Positions 26,402 through 34,266 of a stretch of DNA of 46,700 bases are shown in pieces; the first letter of the stretch is position 1, and each line of letters begins with the position of its first letter. The stretch covers positions 1 through 46,700 of the forward strand of contig NZ_JAQBIE010000029.1 of the NCBI RefSeq assembly GCF_028294535.1, given 5' to 3'. The position numbers and the translations under genes are program-made. The notes under the pieces were generated by a model that was given only the letters and a program-made list of their open reading frames with translations, searched no databases and was not told where the DNA came from. Origin of the DNA: Paracoccus onchidii (GTDB taxonomy: Bacteria > Pseudomonadota > Alphaproteobacteria > Rhodobacterales > Rhodobacteraceae).

Positions 26402-26494
26402 ATGGCCTGGACCAAGCCTGTCCTGAAAGAAATCGCCTGCGGCATGGAAATCAACATGTATGCCCCGGCTGAGGACGAACCCGTACTGTTCTGA
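26402..26494 (+). CDS. pqqA: PQQ precursor peptide PqqA
   Basis: This 30-residue peptide starts MAWTKPVLKEIACGMEINMY and supplies the atoms of pyrroloquinoline quinone. The conserved Glu16 and Tyr20 in EINMY are the residues cross-linked by PqqE. The ATG is preceded by GGAGGAGAAACAT, an excellent ribosome-binding site. A 14-bp stem hairpin follows before pqqB, so the peptide is probably made in large excess over the enzymes. Confidence 0.97.
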   Translation: MAWTKPVLKEIACGMEINMYAPAEDEPVLF

Positions 26495-26520
26495 GGCAAT
26501 CTGACGAACAGTCGGAATAA

Positions 26521-26553
26521 ACGGCCCTGTCCGATCCCCTCGGACAGGGCCGT
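26521..26553 (+). terminator. Strong hairpin between pqqA and pqqB (attenuator)
   Basis: ACGGCCCTGTCCGA and TCGGACAGGGCCGT form a perfect 14-bp stem around TCCCC, 26 bases after the pqqA stop. The following bases are CTGCTCTGG, so termination would be partial. This fits the known need for much more pqqA than pqqBCDE message. Confidence 0.75.
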
Positions 26554-26568
26554 CTGCTCTGGTGAGAT

Positions 26569-27450
26569 ATGAAAACTGTCATTCTGGGTGCCGCTGCGGG
26601 CGGCGGGTTGCCACAATGGAATTGCGGCTGCGACAATTGCAACGCGGCGCGACGGGGGCGGATTCCGTCGTTGACCCAAAGCTCGCTTGCCGTCAGCGCC
26701 GATGGGGTCGAATGGGCGATCCTGAACGCCTCGCCCGATATCCGGATGCAGCTGGCCGCGACACCGGCATTGCATCCGTCCGGGCCGCGACAGATGCCGC
26801 TGCGTTCGGTCCTTGTGACCAATGGCGATATCGACCATGTCGCGGGTCTGCTGACCCTGCGCGAAAGCCAGCCCTTCGATCTGTTCGCGACCGCCGCGAT
26901 TCACGACGCGCTGGCGCAGAACCCGATGCTGACCGCGCTGCGCGACGATCTGGTGCCGCGCCGGACGGTGGCGCTGGATCAGACCATCGACCTTCTGCCG
27001 GGCCTGACCGCGACGCTGTTTGCGGTGCCCGGCAAGGTGCCGCTGTATCAGGAAGGCGCCGTGGTCGAGACCGGGCTGGTCGGCGAAACCACCGTCGGGG
27101 TCGAACTGCGCAGCAGGGATCGCCGCGCGCTGTATATTCCCGGTTGCGCCGATATGCCCGACTGGCTGGCCGACCGCATCAGCGGCGCGGATGCGCTGTT
27201 TTTCGACGGGACCCTGTGGGAAGATGACGAGATGATCCGCATGGGGCTGGGCCAGAAAACCGGTCGCCGCATGGGCCATATGTCGGCACGGGACAGCATC
27301 CGCAGCCTTGCGGACCTGCCCATCGGGCAACGCATCTTCGTGCATCTGAACAATTCGAACCCGCTGACCGATCCCGACAGCCCGCAAACCGCCGAGGCGC
27401 GCGCAGCCGGCTGGCGGATCGCCCGCGACGGAATGGAGATCGCGCCATGA
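26569..27450 (+). CDS. pqqB: PQQ biosynthesis protein PqqB
   Basis: The 293-residue protein of the metallo-beta-lactamase fold begins KTVILGAAAGGGLPQWNCGC, the PqqB signature, with the zinc-site cysteines in WNCGCDNC. Other conserved parts are LVTNGDIDHVAGLL and FFDGTLWEDDEM. PqqB acts as an iron-dependent hydroxylase in the middle of PQQ assembly. Its stop overlaps the pqqC start by four bases. Confidence 0.97.
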   Translation: MKTVILGAAAGGGLPQWNCGCDNCNAARRGRIPSLTQSSLAVSADGVEWAILNASPDIRMQLAATPALHPSGPRQMPLRSVLVTNGDIDHVAGLLTLRESQPFDLFATAAIHDALAQNPMLTALRDDLVPRRTVALDQTIDLLPGLTATLFAVPGKVPLYQEGAVVETGLVGETTVGVELRSRDRRALYIPGCADMPDWLADRISGADALFFDGTLWEDDEMIRMGLGQKTGRRMGHMSARDSIRSLADLPIGQRIFVHLNNSNPLTDPDSPQTAEARAAGWRIARDGMEIAP

Positions 27451-28199
27451 AAGACCTGCCGCAGGGACCGCAAGGCCGCGACGACTTCGAAGCCCGCCTG
27501 CGGGCCATCGGGGCCGAACGCTATCACGACCGGCACCCGTTCCACGCCCGTCTGCATGGCGGCGACTGCACCCCGGATCAGGTCCGCGCCTGGGTCATCA
27601 ACCGCTGGATGTACCAGTCGCGCATCCCGATGAAGGACGCCGCCTTCATGTCGCGGGTCGAGGATCCCGCCCTGCGCCGCGCCTGGCGCAAACGGATCGA
27701 GGATCACGATGGCGGCGTGACCGAAGGCGGCGGCATCCGGCGCTGGCTGGCACTGGCGCAGGCGGTCGGGCTGGACCCCGATTACGTCGCCAGCGGCGCC
27801 GGCATCATGCCCGCCACCCGCTTTGCCGTGGACGCCTATGTACGCTTTGTCCGCGATATGCCGCTGCTGGATGCGGTGGCCGCCAGCCTGACCGAATTGT
27901 TCGCCCCCCGGATCCATGCCCAACGGATCGAAGGCCTGCTGGCGCATTACGATTTCGCCGATGACAGCAGCCTCGCCTATTTCAGGAAACGCCTGACCGA
28001 GGCCCCCGAGGATGTGAAATTCGGTCTGGATTACGTGCTGACCCATGCCGATACCCGCGAAAAACAGGATGCGGCGGCCGCGGCGCTGATCTTCAAGACC
28101 GATGTCCTGTGGGCCCAGCTGGACGCGCTGTGGCACGGCTATGTCGAGGGCAATATTCCCCCCGGCGCCTGGCGCCCCGGCGAGGGGATGGCCCGATGA
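27447..28199 (+). CDS. pqqC: Pyrroloquinoline-quinone synthase PqqC
   Basis: This 250-residue all-helical oxidase catalyses the final ring closure and eight-electron oxidation to PQQ. Recognisable stretches are YHDRHPFHARLHGG, WVINRWMYQSRIPMKDAAF and LDYVLTHADTREKQDAAAAA. The start overlaps pqqB (ATGA) and the stop overlaps pqqD (ATGA), so pqqBCDE is translationally coupled. Confidence 0.97.
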   Translation: MKDLPQGPQGRDDFEARLRAIGAERYHDRHPFHARLHGGDCTPDQVRAWVINRWMYQSRIPMKDAAFMSRVEDPALRRAWRKRIEDHDGGVTEGGGIRRWLALAQAVGLDPDYVASGAGIMPATRFAVDAYVRFVRDMPLLDAVAASLTELFAPRIHAQRIEGLLAHYDFADDSSLAYFRKRLTEAPEDVKFGLDYVLTHADTREKQDAAAAALIFKTDVLWAQLDALWHGYVEGNIPPGAWRPGEGMAR

Positions 28200-28495
28200 C
28201 CGCTGCCCCGCTGATCGCGCCCGAAGACGTGCCCTATCTGCCGCGCGGCGTGCGGCTGCAGGATGATCGCGTGCGCGGCATCCGGGTGCTGCAGGCCCCG
28301 GAACGCGCGATGCAACTGGATGCGATCGGCGATGCGATCCTGTCGGAGCTGGACGGAAAACGCAGTCTGGACAGCATCGCCGCCGCGCTTGCCGCCCGCT
28401 ATCACGCCCCGGTCGAACAGATCGCCGGCGACATCCGCGACTTTCTGACCGGCCTGATCGAAAGACGCATGGTCTTCGTGAAGGGCGCGCCATGA
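28196..28495 (+). CDS. pqqD: PqqA-binding chaperone PqqD
   Basis: This 99-residue winged-helix RiPP-recognition protein binds PqqA and presents it to PqqE. It contains PRGVRLQDDRVRGIRVLQAPERAM-type and LDAIGDAILSELDGKRSLD stretches typical of PqqD. The ATG at 28196 overlaps the pqqC stop; the frame upstream would run inside pqqC. It overlaps pqqE by four bases. Confidence 0.95.
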   Translation: MTAAPLIAPEDVPYLPRGVRLQDDRVRGIRVLQAPERAMQLDAIGDAILSELDGKRSLDSIAAALAARYHAPVEQIAGDIRDFLTGLIERRMVFVKGAP

Positions 28496-29619
28496 AGGAC
28501 CAGCCCACGCCCCATGATCTGGATGGCAACCCCGTCACGCCGGGCCTGCCGATGGCGATGCTGGCCGAAATCACCCATCGCTGCCCGCTGGCCTGCCCCT
28601 ATTGCAGCAACCCGGTCGAACTGACCCGCGCGGCGCAGGAACTGCCGGCCGAGGATTGGGGCCGGGTTTTCCGCGAGGCCGCCGAACTGGGCGTGCTGCA
28701 GGTCCATATCTCGGGCGGGGAACCGGGGGCGCGGCGCGATCTGGCGCAGATCGTCGGCCATGCCCGCGATGCGGGCCTTTACGTGAACCTGATCACCTCG
28801 GGCATCGGGATCACCCGCGACCGGCTTGAGGAACTGGACCGCGCAGGCGTCGATCATGTGCAATTGTCACTGCAGGGCATCCGCCCCGACATGGCCGACC
28901 GGATCAGCGGTCATCCCGGATCATGGGACAAGAAGATGGGCTTCGCCGATTGGGTCACCCAGATCGGCTTTCCCCTGACGATCAACGCCGTTGTACACCG
29001 CCAGAACATGGAACGCCTGCCCGACATGATCGCGCTGGCCGAACGGCTGGGCGCGCGCCGGATCGAGGTCGCGACCGTCCAGTTCCACGGCTGGGCCGAC
29101 CTGAACCGCGCCGCGCTGATGCCGACGCGCGATCAGGCGGGCTTTGCGCGTCAGGTGGTCAATGACGCCCGCCTGCGGCTGCGCGGGCGCATGGTCATCG
29201 ACTATGTTCCCGCCGACCATCACGCCGTCTATCCCAAGGCCTGCATGGGTGGCTGGGGCAGCACCGGGCTGAATGTCGCGCCGGACGGATCGGTCCTGCC
29301 CTGCCACGCGGCGCAATCCATCGGCTGGATGCGGTTCGACAATGTCCGCGACCGCAGCCTTGGCGAGATCTGGCACCACTCGGACGCGTTCAACGCCTTT
29401 CGCGGCACCGAATGGATGGCCGAACCATGCCGATCATGTGAGCGGAAAACCGTGGATTTTGGCGGCTGCCGGTGTCAAGCTATGGCATTGGCCGGGGATG
29501 CGCGGGCCACCGATCCGGTTTGCTCGAAATCCCCGCTGCATGCGCAGGTCGTCGCACGCGCCGAACAGGACGCGGACAGGACGGAATTCGTCTATCGGCG
29601 CATGAAAAAGGGAGGATGA
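28492..29619 (+). CDS. pqqE: PqqA peptide cyclase PqqE (radical SAM)
   Basis: The 375-residue radical SAM enzyme carries the CxxxCxxC cluster motif CPLACPYC (Cys31, Cys35, Cys38) and a C-terminal SPASM region with CMGGWGSTGLNVAPDGSVLP and a later CRSCERKTVDFGGCRC cluster. It forms the carbon-carbon link between Glu16 and Tyr20 of PqqA. The start overlaps pqqD. The next gene, for a SoxYZ-like carrier, begins four bases after the stop. Confidence 0.97.
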   Translation: MKDQPTPHDLDGNPVTPGLPMAMLAEITHRCPLACPYCSNPVELTRAAQELPAEDWGRVFREAAELGVLQVHISGGEPGARRDLAQIVGHARDAGLYVNLITSGIGITRDRLEELDRAGVDHVQLSLQGIRPDMADRISGHPGSWDKKMGFADWVTQIGFPLTINAVVHRQNMERLPDMIALAERLGARRIEVATVQFHGWADLNRAALMPTRDQAGFARQVVNDARLRLRGRMVIDYVPADHHAVYPKACMGGWGSTGLNVAPDGSVLPCHAAQSIGWMRFDNVRDRSLGEIWHHSDAFNAFRGTEWMAEPCRSCERKTVDFGGCRCQAMALAGDARATDPVCSKSPLHAQVVARAEQDADRTEFVYRRMKKGG

Positions 29620-29623
29620 GACG

Positions 29624-30397
29624 ATGAAAGCATGGCTTCTGGCCGGGCTTTTTCTGGCTTCGCCCGTCTTGGCGCAGGAAAACCCGTTGCAGCCATCCCA
29701 GACATGGAACGACCTGCGCGAAAGCGTCGTGGGTCTGTCCGCCGAACCGCCTTTGGACCCCGCGACACTGGATCTGGACGCGCCGACCCGCGCCCATGAT
29801 GCGGCCATCGTTCCGATCCGGCTGACGCAGCCCAGCGACGCCGCGCCGCTGACCGGACTGACCGTGGTGATCGACGAAAATCCCGCCCCCGTCGCGGCGG
29901 AATATTCCTTCGGCCCCGCCTTGATGCCCCTGGATTTCGAGATCCGGGTCCGCGTCGATGCCTATTCCGATATCCGCGCGATTGGCGACCGGGCGGATGG
30001 GTCCAAGGTCATGGCGGGGCGCTTCGTCAAGGCATCGGGCGGCTGTTCGGCCCCGGCGGGCAAGGACATGGCCGCGGTCGAATCCAGCATGGGGCAGATG
30101 CGCTGGAAAACCGCCAAGGCCGATGGCCGCACCATCGGCACGTTGATGATCCGCCACCCGATGTTTTCGGGACTGCAACGCGATCAGGTCACGCTGCTGA
30201 ACATTCCGGCGAATTTCATCGACAAGCTGCAGGTCCGTCAGGGCGATGAACTGCTGTTTTCCATGCAGGCCGGCATTTCCGTCAGCGAGGATCCGGTTTT
30301 CCGCTTTGCATTCGAACCCAATGGCCAACCGATCAACGTCCATGCCGAGGATCTGGATGGCCATGTCTGGGAACACAGCTTCGAGGCCAAAGGTTAG
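29624..30397 (+). CDS. Quinoprotein-associated SoxYZ-like fused carrier protein
   Basis: The 257-residue secreted protein has a signal peptide (MKAWLLAGLFLASPVLA), a SoxY-like first domain ending in the carrier motif ASGGCSAP with Cys141, and a SoxZ-like second domain (about residues 165-257, with IRHPMFSGLQRD and DLDGHVWEHSF). Fused SoxYZ carriers of this kind are known beside PQQ-dependent dehydrogenases. In Sox systems SoxY carries sulfur species on its Cys; the cargo here is unknown. Being four bases behind pqqE, it belongs to the pqq operon. The SoxH-like hydrolase at 25203 is the probable partner. Confidence 0.88.
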   Translation: MKAWLLAGLFLASPVLAQENPLQPSQTWNDLRESVVGLSAEPPLDPATLDLDAPTRAHDAAIVPIRLTQPSDAAPLTGLTVVIDENPAPVAAEYSFGPALMPLDFEIRVRVDAYSDIRAIGDRADGSKVMAGRFVKASGGCSAPAGKDMAAVESSMGQMRWKTAKADGRTIGTLMIRHPMFSGLQRDQVTLLNIPANFIDKLQVRQGDELLFSMQAGISVSEDPVFRFAFEPNGQPINVHAEDLDGHVWEHSFEAKG

Positions 30398-30403
30398 GCG
30401 CGA

Positions 30404-30430
30404 TCGGCCGCCCGCACGACGGACGGCCGA
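30404..30430. terminator. Hairpin between convergent carrier and EF-hand genes
   Basis: TCGGCCG and CGGCCGA pair perfectly around a 13-base loop in the 48-base gap between the two convergent genes. It lacks a T-run but could stop transcription from both sides. The call is weak. Confidence 0.35.
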
Positions 30431-30445
30431 AACAGGCGGCACTGT

Positions 30446-30769
30446 TCAGTTCTTGCGTGACTGGCGTTCCTTGGCCATCCGATCCAGCTCGGCGCGGGTC
30501 AGGACCCCATCATCGTTGCGATCCATGCGCGCAAACATCTCTTCGGGGTTCATCCGCTTGCGGGCCTTTCCGTTTTGCGGACTGGCCTGATCGGCATGGC
30601 GGGCAGCGCCCTGAAGGAACTCTTTCTTGCTGATCTGTCCGTTCCCGTTCATATCCAGTTGCTGCATCATTACCGCGGGTTCCATCTTGGGTCGCTGCGG
30701 CGCAGCGGACACCGCCCCCGACACGAGAACCGCAATTCCGGTTGCAACAAACACAAGTTTCTTTTGCAT
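30446..30769 (-). CDS. Secreted EF-hand calcium-binding protein
   Basis: This is a 107-residue precursor with a signal peptide (MQKKLVFVATGIAVLVSGAV, cleavage near SAA) and two EF-hand loops: DMNGNGQISKKE and DRNDDGVLTRAE. Both have the usual ligand positions 1, 3, 5 and 12. They lack the Pro at loop position 2 that marks lanmodulin. I chose the ATG at 30769, preceded by AAGGG; a TTG five codons upstream is also open. It lies against the pqq operon and might buffer calcium for PQQ enzymes, but no direct evidence shows this. Confidence 0.85.
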   Translation of the reverse strand: MQKKLVFVATGIAVLVSGAVSAAPQRPKMEPAVMMQQLDMNGNGQISKKEFLQGAARHADQASPQNGKARKRMNPEEMFARMDRNDDGVLTRAELDRMAKERQSRKN

Positions 30770-30894
30770 ATTCGCCCTTTCCAAATGCCGTCGATTTCGT
30801 CACGGCTGGGCATGGTCTAGATTGGCAGAACGAAATGGCAGGTAAACGGCAAATGATGCTGCGCTGCGGCGGAAATTCAAACGCTTGCGCGGGG

Positions 30895-30922
30895 TTGCTT
30901 TACCCCGCCGCGCCTCTACAAT
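30895..30922 (+). promoter_or_regulatory. Probable sigma-70 promoter of the regulator/FIST/kinase operon
   Basis: TTGCTT and TACAAT are separated by 16 bases, ending 61 bases before the response regulator ATG. The -10 box matches five of six consensus bases and the -35 box three of six. A strong GC hairpin (GCGCGGGGT with ACCCCGCCGCGC, 30887-30913) overlaps the promoter as DNA sequence. Confidence 0.5.
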
Positions 30923-30983
30923 CTTGGCATGAGACGGGCCGACCAGAGAGATCGACCCGATCATGTAAACGGGAGGAGTAGCC

Positions 30984-31691
30984 ATGACCACCGCAGCCAC
31001 TCCGGCGCGCGTGACAGGGCAATCGCGGCCGAATGCAGATCAGGTGAAGGAAATCCTGATCGTGGATGACCATCCGCTGATGTGTGATGCGCTCGCGCTG
31101 ACCCTGAAGATCAGTTTTGGGCTTAAACATGTCAGAACGGCCCGCAGCCTTGCGGCCGCGATTGAACAGATCAAGGACCAGGGCGCGCCCGACGCCGTTA
31201 TTCTGGACCTGAATCTTCCCGATGCGCGGGGATCGGAAGGAATCGTCGCACTTCGCCGGCAATTGCCTGATGTGCCGATCACGATGATCTCTGCGGACCT
31301 GGAAGCCGCGATGATTTCCGCCGCCATGGCCGCAGGCGCACAAGGCTATATCAGCAAATCGCTCAGCCGCGAGGCGCTGGTCGACAGCCTGCGCCGCATG
31401 TGGGACGGCGAACATGTCACGCCAGATGGCTATCACCCCGAAGAGGCGGGTGCCGATGATCTGGCCAAGGCGGAACTGATGCGCCGCTTTGCATCGCTGA
31501 CCCCCCAGCAGATGCGTATCCTGCGGCTGATATGTCAGGGCAAGGCGAACAAGGAAATCAGCTATGACCTGTCCATCGCCGAAGCCACGGTCAAGACCCA
31601 TATCACGGCGATCATGTCCAAGATAAACGCACGCCGCCGCACCCAGGCGGTGCTGCTTGCAAATTCGATCCGGCTGTTCGAGGCCGGATAA
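30984..31691 (+). CDS. LuxR/NarL-type response regulator (ErbR/FlhR-like)
   Basis: The 235-residue protein has a receiver domain (Asp28/Asp29 in ILIVDDHP, phospho-acceptor Asp75 in VILDLNLPD, Lys125 in GYISKSLS) and a C-terminal LuxR helix-turn-helix (LTPQQMRILRLICQGKANKE, EATVKTHITAIMSKI). It should be a DNA-binding regulator switched by phosphorylation. The gene context (pqq genes, FIST protein, NahK/ErcS'-like kinase) resembles the ErbR/AgmR system of Pseudomonas and FlhR of Paracoccus, which control PQQ-dependent alcohol oxidation. GGGAGGAG precedes the ATG. Its stop shares one base with the FIST start (TAATG). Confidence 0.9.
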   Translation: MTTAATPARVTGQSRPNADQVKEILIVDDHPLMCDALALTLKISFGLKHVRTARSLAAAIEQIKDQGAPDAVILDLNLPDARGSEGIVALRRQLPDVPITMISADLEAAMISAAMAAGAQGYISKSLSREALVDSLRRMWDGEHVTPDGYHPEEAGADDLAKAELMRRFASLTPQQMRILRLICQGKANKEISYDLSIAEATVKTHITAIMSKINARRRTQAVLLANSIRLFEAG

Positions 31692-32866
31692 TGAATACCG
31701 GCCCGATCGCAAAGGAGGGTGCCATCGGGCCGGTGGCTGTGCAGGCCGACCAAGACGCAAGCGACGCATCCGCGATCCTGCTGGCCGGCCTGCGCGCCGT
31801 CAAACCATCGCTTGTCCTGCTGTTCACCGATGATGAGGCGCGATTGCGGGAACTGGCTACGGCATTGCGATCCGGCCTGCCGGACGGGTGCCTGATTGCC
31901 GGCTGTTCTTCCGCCGGCGAAATCGGTCCTTGCGGATATGCCAGCCAAAGCGTTGTCGCCATCGGCTTTCCCGAAGCCGAGTTTCGCGCACAGGCGCTGC
32001 AACTTTCGAATCTGTCCGGCCTGCCGGTATCGGAATGGATGACCGCTTTGCGCGGGATGCAGAAATCCTTTGCCGCCAAGGCCGACAGGGAATTGTTCGG
32101 CCTGCTGCTGGTCGATGGCATGGCCGGGCAAGAGGATGCGCTGGTTGCCACGATTGACGCCGCCTTGCCTGCGGTTCCGACACTGGGCGGATCGGCCGGA
32201 GATGGCCTGAATTTCAACAAGACGTTCCTGTTGCTTGGTGACGAGGTTGTTTCGAACGCAGCGCTGTTCGTGATGGTCGAAACCACGCTTGCGGTCCGCG
32301 AAGTGACTTTCGCGCATTTCAGCCCGACGACAATCCGGGCCGTCGTGACCGCAGCGATCCCGGACAAGCGGCGCATACTGGAATTGAACGCCGAACCCGC
32401 GGCCGAAGAATATGCCCGCATCATCGGCATCGCCCCCGATCAGCTGACCCCAACCGAATTTGCCCGCCATCCGTTGTTATTGCGCATGGGCCGGCGTCAT
32501 CATGTCCGTGCCATCAGCGCGATAACCGAAGATGGCGGGCTGTCTTTGATGTCCGCCATTGATACCGGCACCGTCCTGACGCTGGGGCGCGCCGATGACA
32601 TGACGCGGGGATTCGCGGACGCATTGGACGGCCTGCCACGCGAACCGCTGATGGTGCTGGGATTTGACTGCATCCTGCGGCGGCTTGCACTTGAACGTGC
32701 CGGCCTCAGCGCGACAATGAGCGATCTGTTCAACAGATACCGCGTTGCGGGCTTTAACACCTATGGCGAACAGCACAGCGGCATGCATGTGAACCAGACA
32801 TTTGTCGGGCTGGCCTTCATGGCACCTGACAGCGACACCAAGGCAGGCAACCCCGATGCTGCGTGA
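31691..32866 (+). CDS. Stand-alone FIST-domain sensor protein
   Basis: The 391-residue soluble protein consists of a FIST N-terminal domain (about residues 35-220, with GCLIAGCSSAGEIGPCGYAS and VPTLGGSAGDGLNFNKTFLL) and a FIST C-terminal domain (about 230-375, with MVLGFDCILRRLALERAG and FNTYGEQHSGMHVNQTFVGL). FIST is a sensory module thought to bind small ligands such as amino acids, and is normally fused to a kinase or cyclase output. Here it has no output domain. It is coupled by overlapping codons to the response regulator before it and to the kinase after it. Confidence 0.88.
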   Translation: MNTGPIAKEGAIGPVAVQADQDASDASAILLAGLRAVKPSLVLLFTDDEARLRELATALRSGLPDGCLIAGCSSAGEIGPCGYASQSVVAIGFPEAEFRAQALQLSNLSGLPVSEWMTALRGMQKSFAAKADRELFGLLLVDGMAGQEDALVATIDAALPAVPTLGGSAGDGLNFNKTFLLLGDEVVSNAALFVMVETTLAVREVTFAHFSPTTIRAVVTAAIPDKRRILELNAEPAAEEYARIIGIAPDQLTPTEFARHPLLLRMGRRHHVRAISAITEDGGLSLMSAIDTGTVLTLGRADDMTRGFADALDGLPREPLMVLGFDCILRRLALERAGLSATMSDLFNRYRVAGFNTYGEQHSGMHVNQTFVGLAFMAPDSDTKAGNPDAA

Positions 32867-34178
32867 CGATGACCCGCCTGCGCGAAAGATCGAAAAGCTG
32901 GGCCGCATCAATGAGGTGCTGATAGACCGTATCGACCGGCTGGAAGAATCGCGGGGGTCCGCATGGTCAATGTTTCAGGCCGCCGTCGCACTTGAACAAG
33001 AGGTCCTGACGCGCACGCGCCAGCTGGAACAGGCCCTGGCCGATCTGTCGCAACGCAACCGCGAACTTGCGGTTGCCCGTGCCGCCGCCGAAGAGGCCAA
33101 CCGATCGAAAACCCGCTTCCTGCGCGCCGCAAGCCATGACCTGTTGCAGCCCCTTTCAGCCGCGCGGTTGTTCCTTGCTGCTCTGTCCGACACCGCGATG
33201 AACGAACAGCAACAGGAACTGACCGAACGCCTGTCGGGGGCATTCGAATCCGTCGAACAGCTTATGCATGCGGTGCTCGATATCTCGCGCCTCGACAGCC
33301 AGCGAATCGAGTTCAACCGCCAGCCTGTCCCCCTGAGCGAGCTGTTTCGCAAGCTGGCAACGGAATACGCCCCGCTTGCCGAAGCCAAGGGCCTGAAGCT
33401 GTCATTTGTTGCAACCGACGCCATCGTGGAAAGCGATCCGGTATTCCTGCGCCGTATCGCGCAGAACCTGATCTCGAATGCGATCAAATACACGAATCGC
33501 GGTGGCGTGGTGATCGGGGTGCGCAGGCAGAAAAAGACCATCTGGCTATGCGTCTATGACACAGGCGCGGGCATTGCAGCGGTGGACCGCAATCGCATCT
33601 TCGAAGAATTCCAGCGCCTTGGGCATGATGCCGCCACGCCCGGAATGGGGCTTGGACTGTCCATCGTCCGCCGAGCCTGCAACAAGCTGGGTCATCCGAT
33701 CAGCCTTGATTCCGAAGCGATGCGTGGAACGGTTTTCAAGGTCGGGCTGCCCCCCGGTGACACCGCCGACACCCCATCGCCACCCCAGACCGAAACCCCA
33801 ACCAGAACGCTGCGCGGGCGCGTCGCGCTGATCGTCGAGAATGACCATGCGATGCGCCGCGGCTATGAGCTGACATTGCAGGACCAGCTGGGTATGGTCG
33901 CGCGCCTGTGCGGCAGCACTGCCGAAGCCGTGGCCACGATGGGGGATGAACCGCCCGAAGTCATCATCGCCGATTATCACCTGGAAAACGGGGATACCGG
34001 CGTCGCGGCCATCGAAGCCCTGAGATCACGGCTGAACCTGCCTGTTCCTGCGATCATGATCACCGCCCATCGCGACCCGGAAATCGCCCGGACCTGCGCG
34101 GCAATGGGGGTGCATCTGATGGAGAAACCGTTGCGGCCCTCGGAACTGGGCGAGGCATTGGGCCGGGTTCTGGAATGA
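32856..34178 (+). CDS. Soluble hybrid histidine kinase (NahK/ErcS', FlhS-like)
   Basis: The 440-residue protein has an N-terminal coiled coil (about residues 10-85), a dimerisation domain with His94 in FLRAASHDLLQPL, an ATPase domain (N-box QNLISNAIKYT, then YDTGAGI and GMGLGLSIV) and a C-terminal receiver with Asp373 in IADYHLENGD and Lys424. It has no membrane segment and no sensor domain. Its start overlaps the end of the FIST gene by 11 bases, so FIST probably supplies the sensing part. It should phosphorylate the response regulator encoded two genes upstream, directly or by relay. The ATG at 32856 was chosen where similarity begins; the frame opens at 32802 inside the FIST gene. Confidence 0.9.
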   Translation: MLRDDDPPARKIEKLGRINEVLIDRIDRLEESRGSAWSMFQAAVALEQEVLTRTRQLEQALADLSQRNRELAVARAAAEEANRSKTRFLRAASHDLLQPLSAARLFLAALSDTAMNEQQQELTERLSGAFESVEQLMHAVLDISRLDSQRIEFNRQPVPLSELFRKLATEYAPLAEAKGLKLSFVATDAIVESDPVFLRRIAQNLISNAIKYTNRGGVVIGVRRQKKTIWLCVYDTGAGIAAVDRNRIFEEFQRLGHDAATPGMGLGLSIVRRACNKLGHPISLDSEAMRGTVFKVGLPPGDTADTPSPPQTETPTRTLRGRVALIVENDHAMRRGYELTLQDQLGMVARLCGSTAEAVATMGDEPPEVIIADYHLENGDTGVAAIEALRSRLNLPVPAIMITAHRDPEIARTCAAMGVHLMEKPLRPSELGEALGRVLE

Positions 34179-34266
34179 TCTGCGACAAAGGGCTGAGGTG
34201 GCGGTCGCAAGGGCTTGCCCATGGCCCGCGCCTTCGCAACTGTGAACCAAACAGAAGGGAGGGGAC

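Noticed and set aside
30446..30769. Lanmodulin-type lanthanide-binding protein
   Set aside because: There are only two EF loops, with Met and Arg at loop position 2 instead of Pro, and Ser/Thr at position 9. The pattern is that of ordinary calcium EF-hands.
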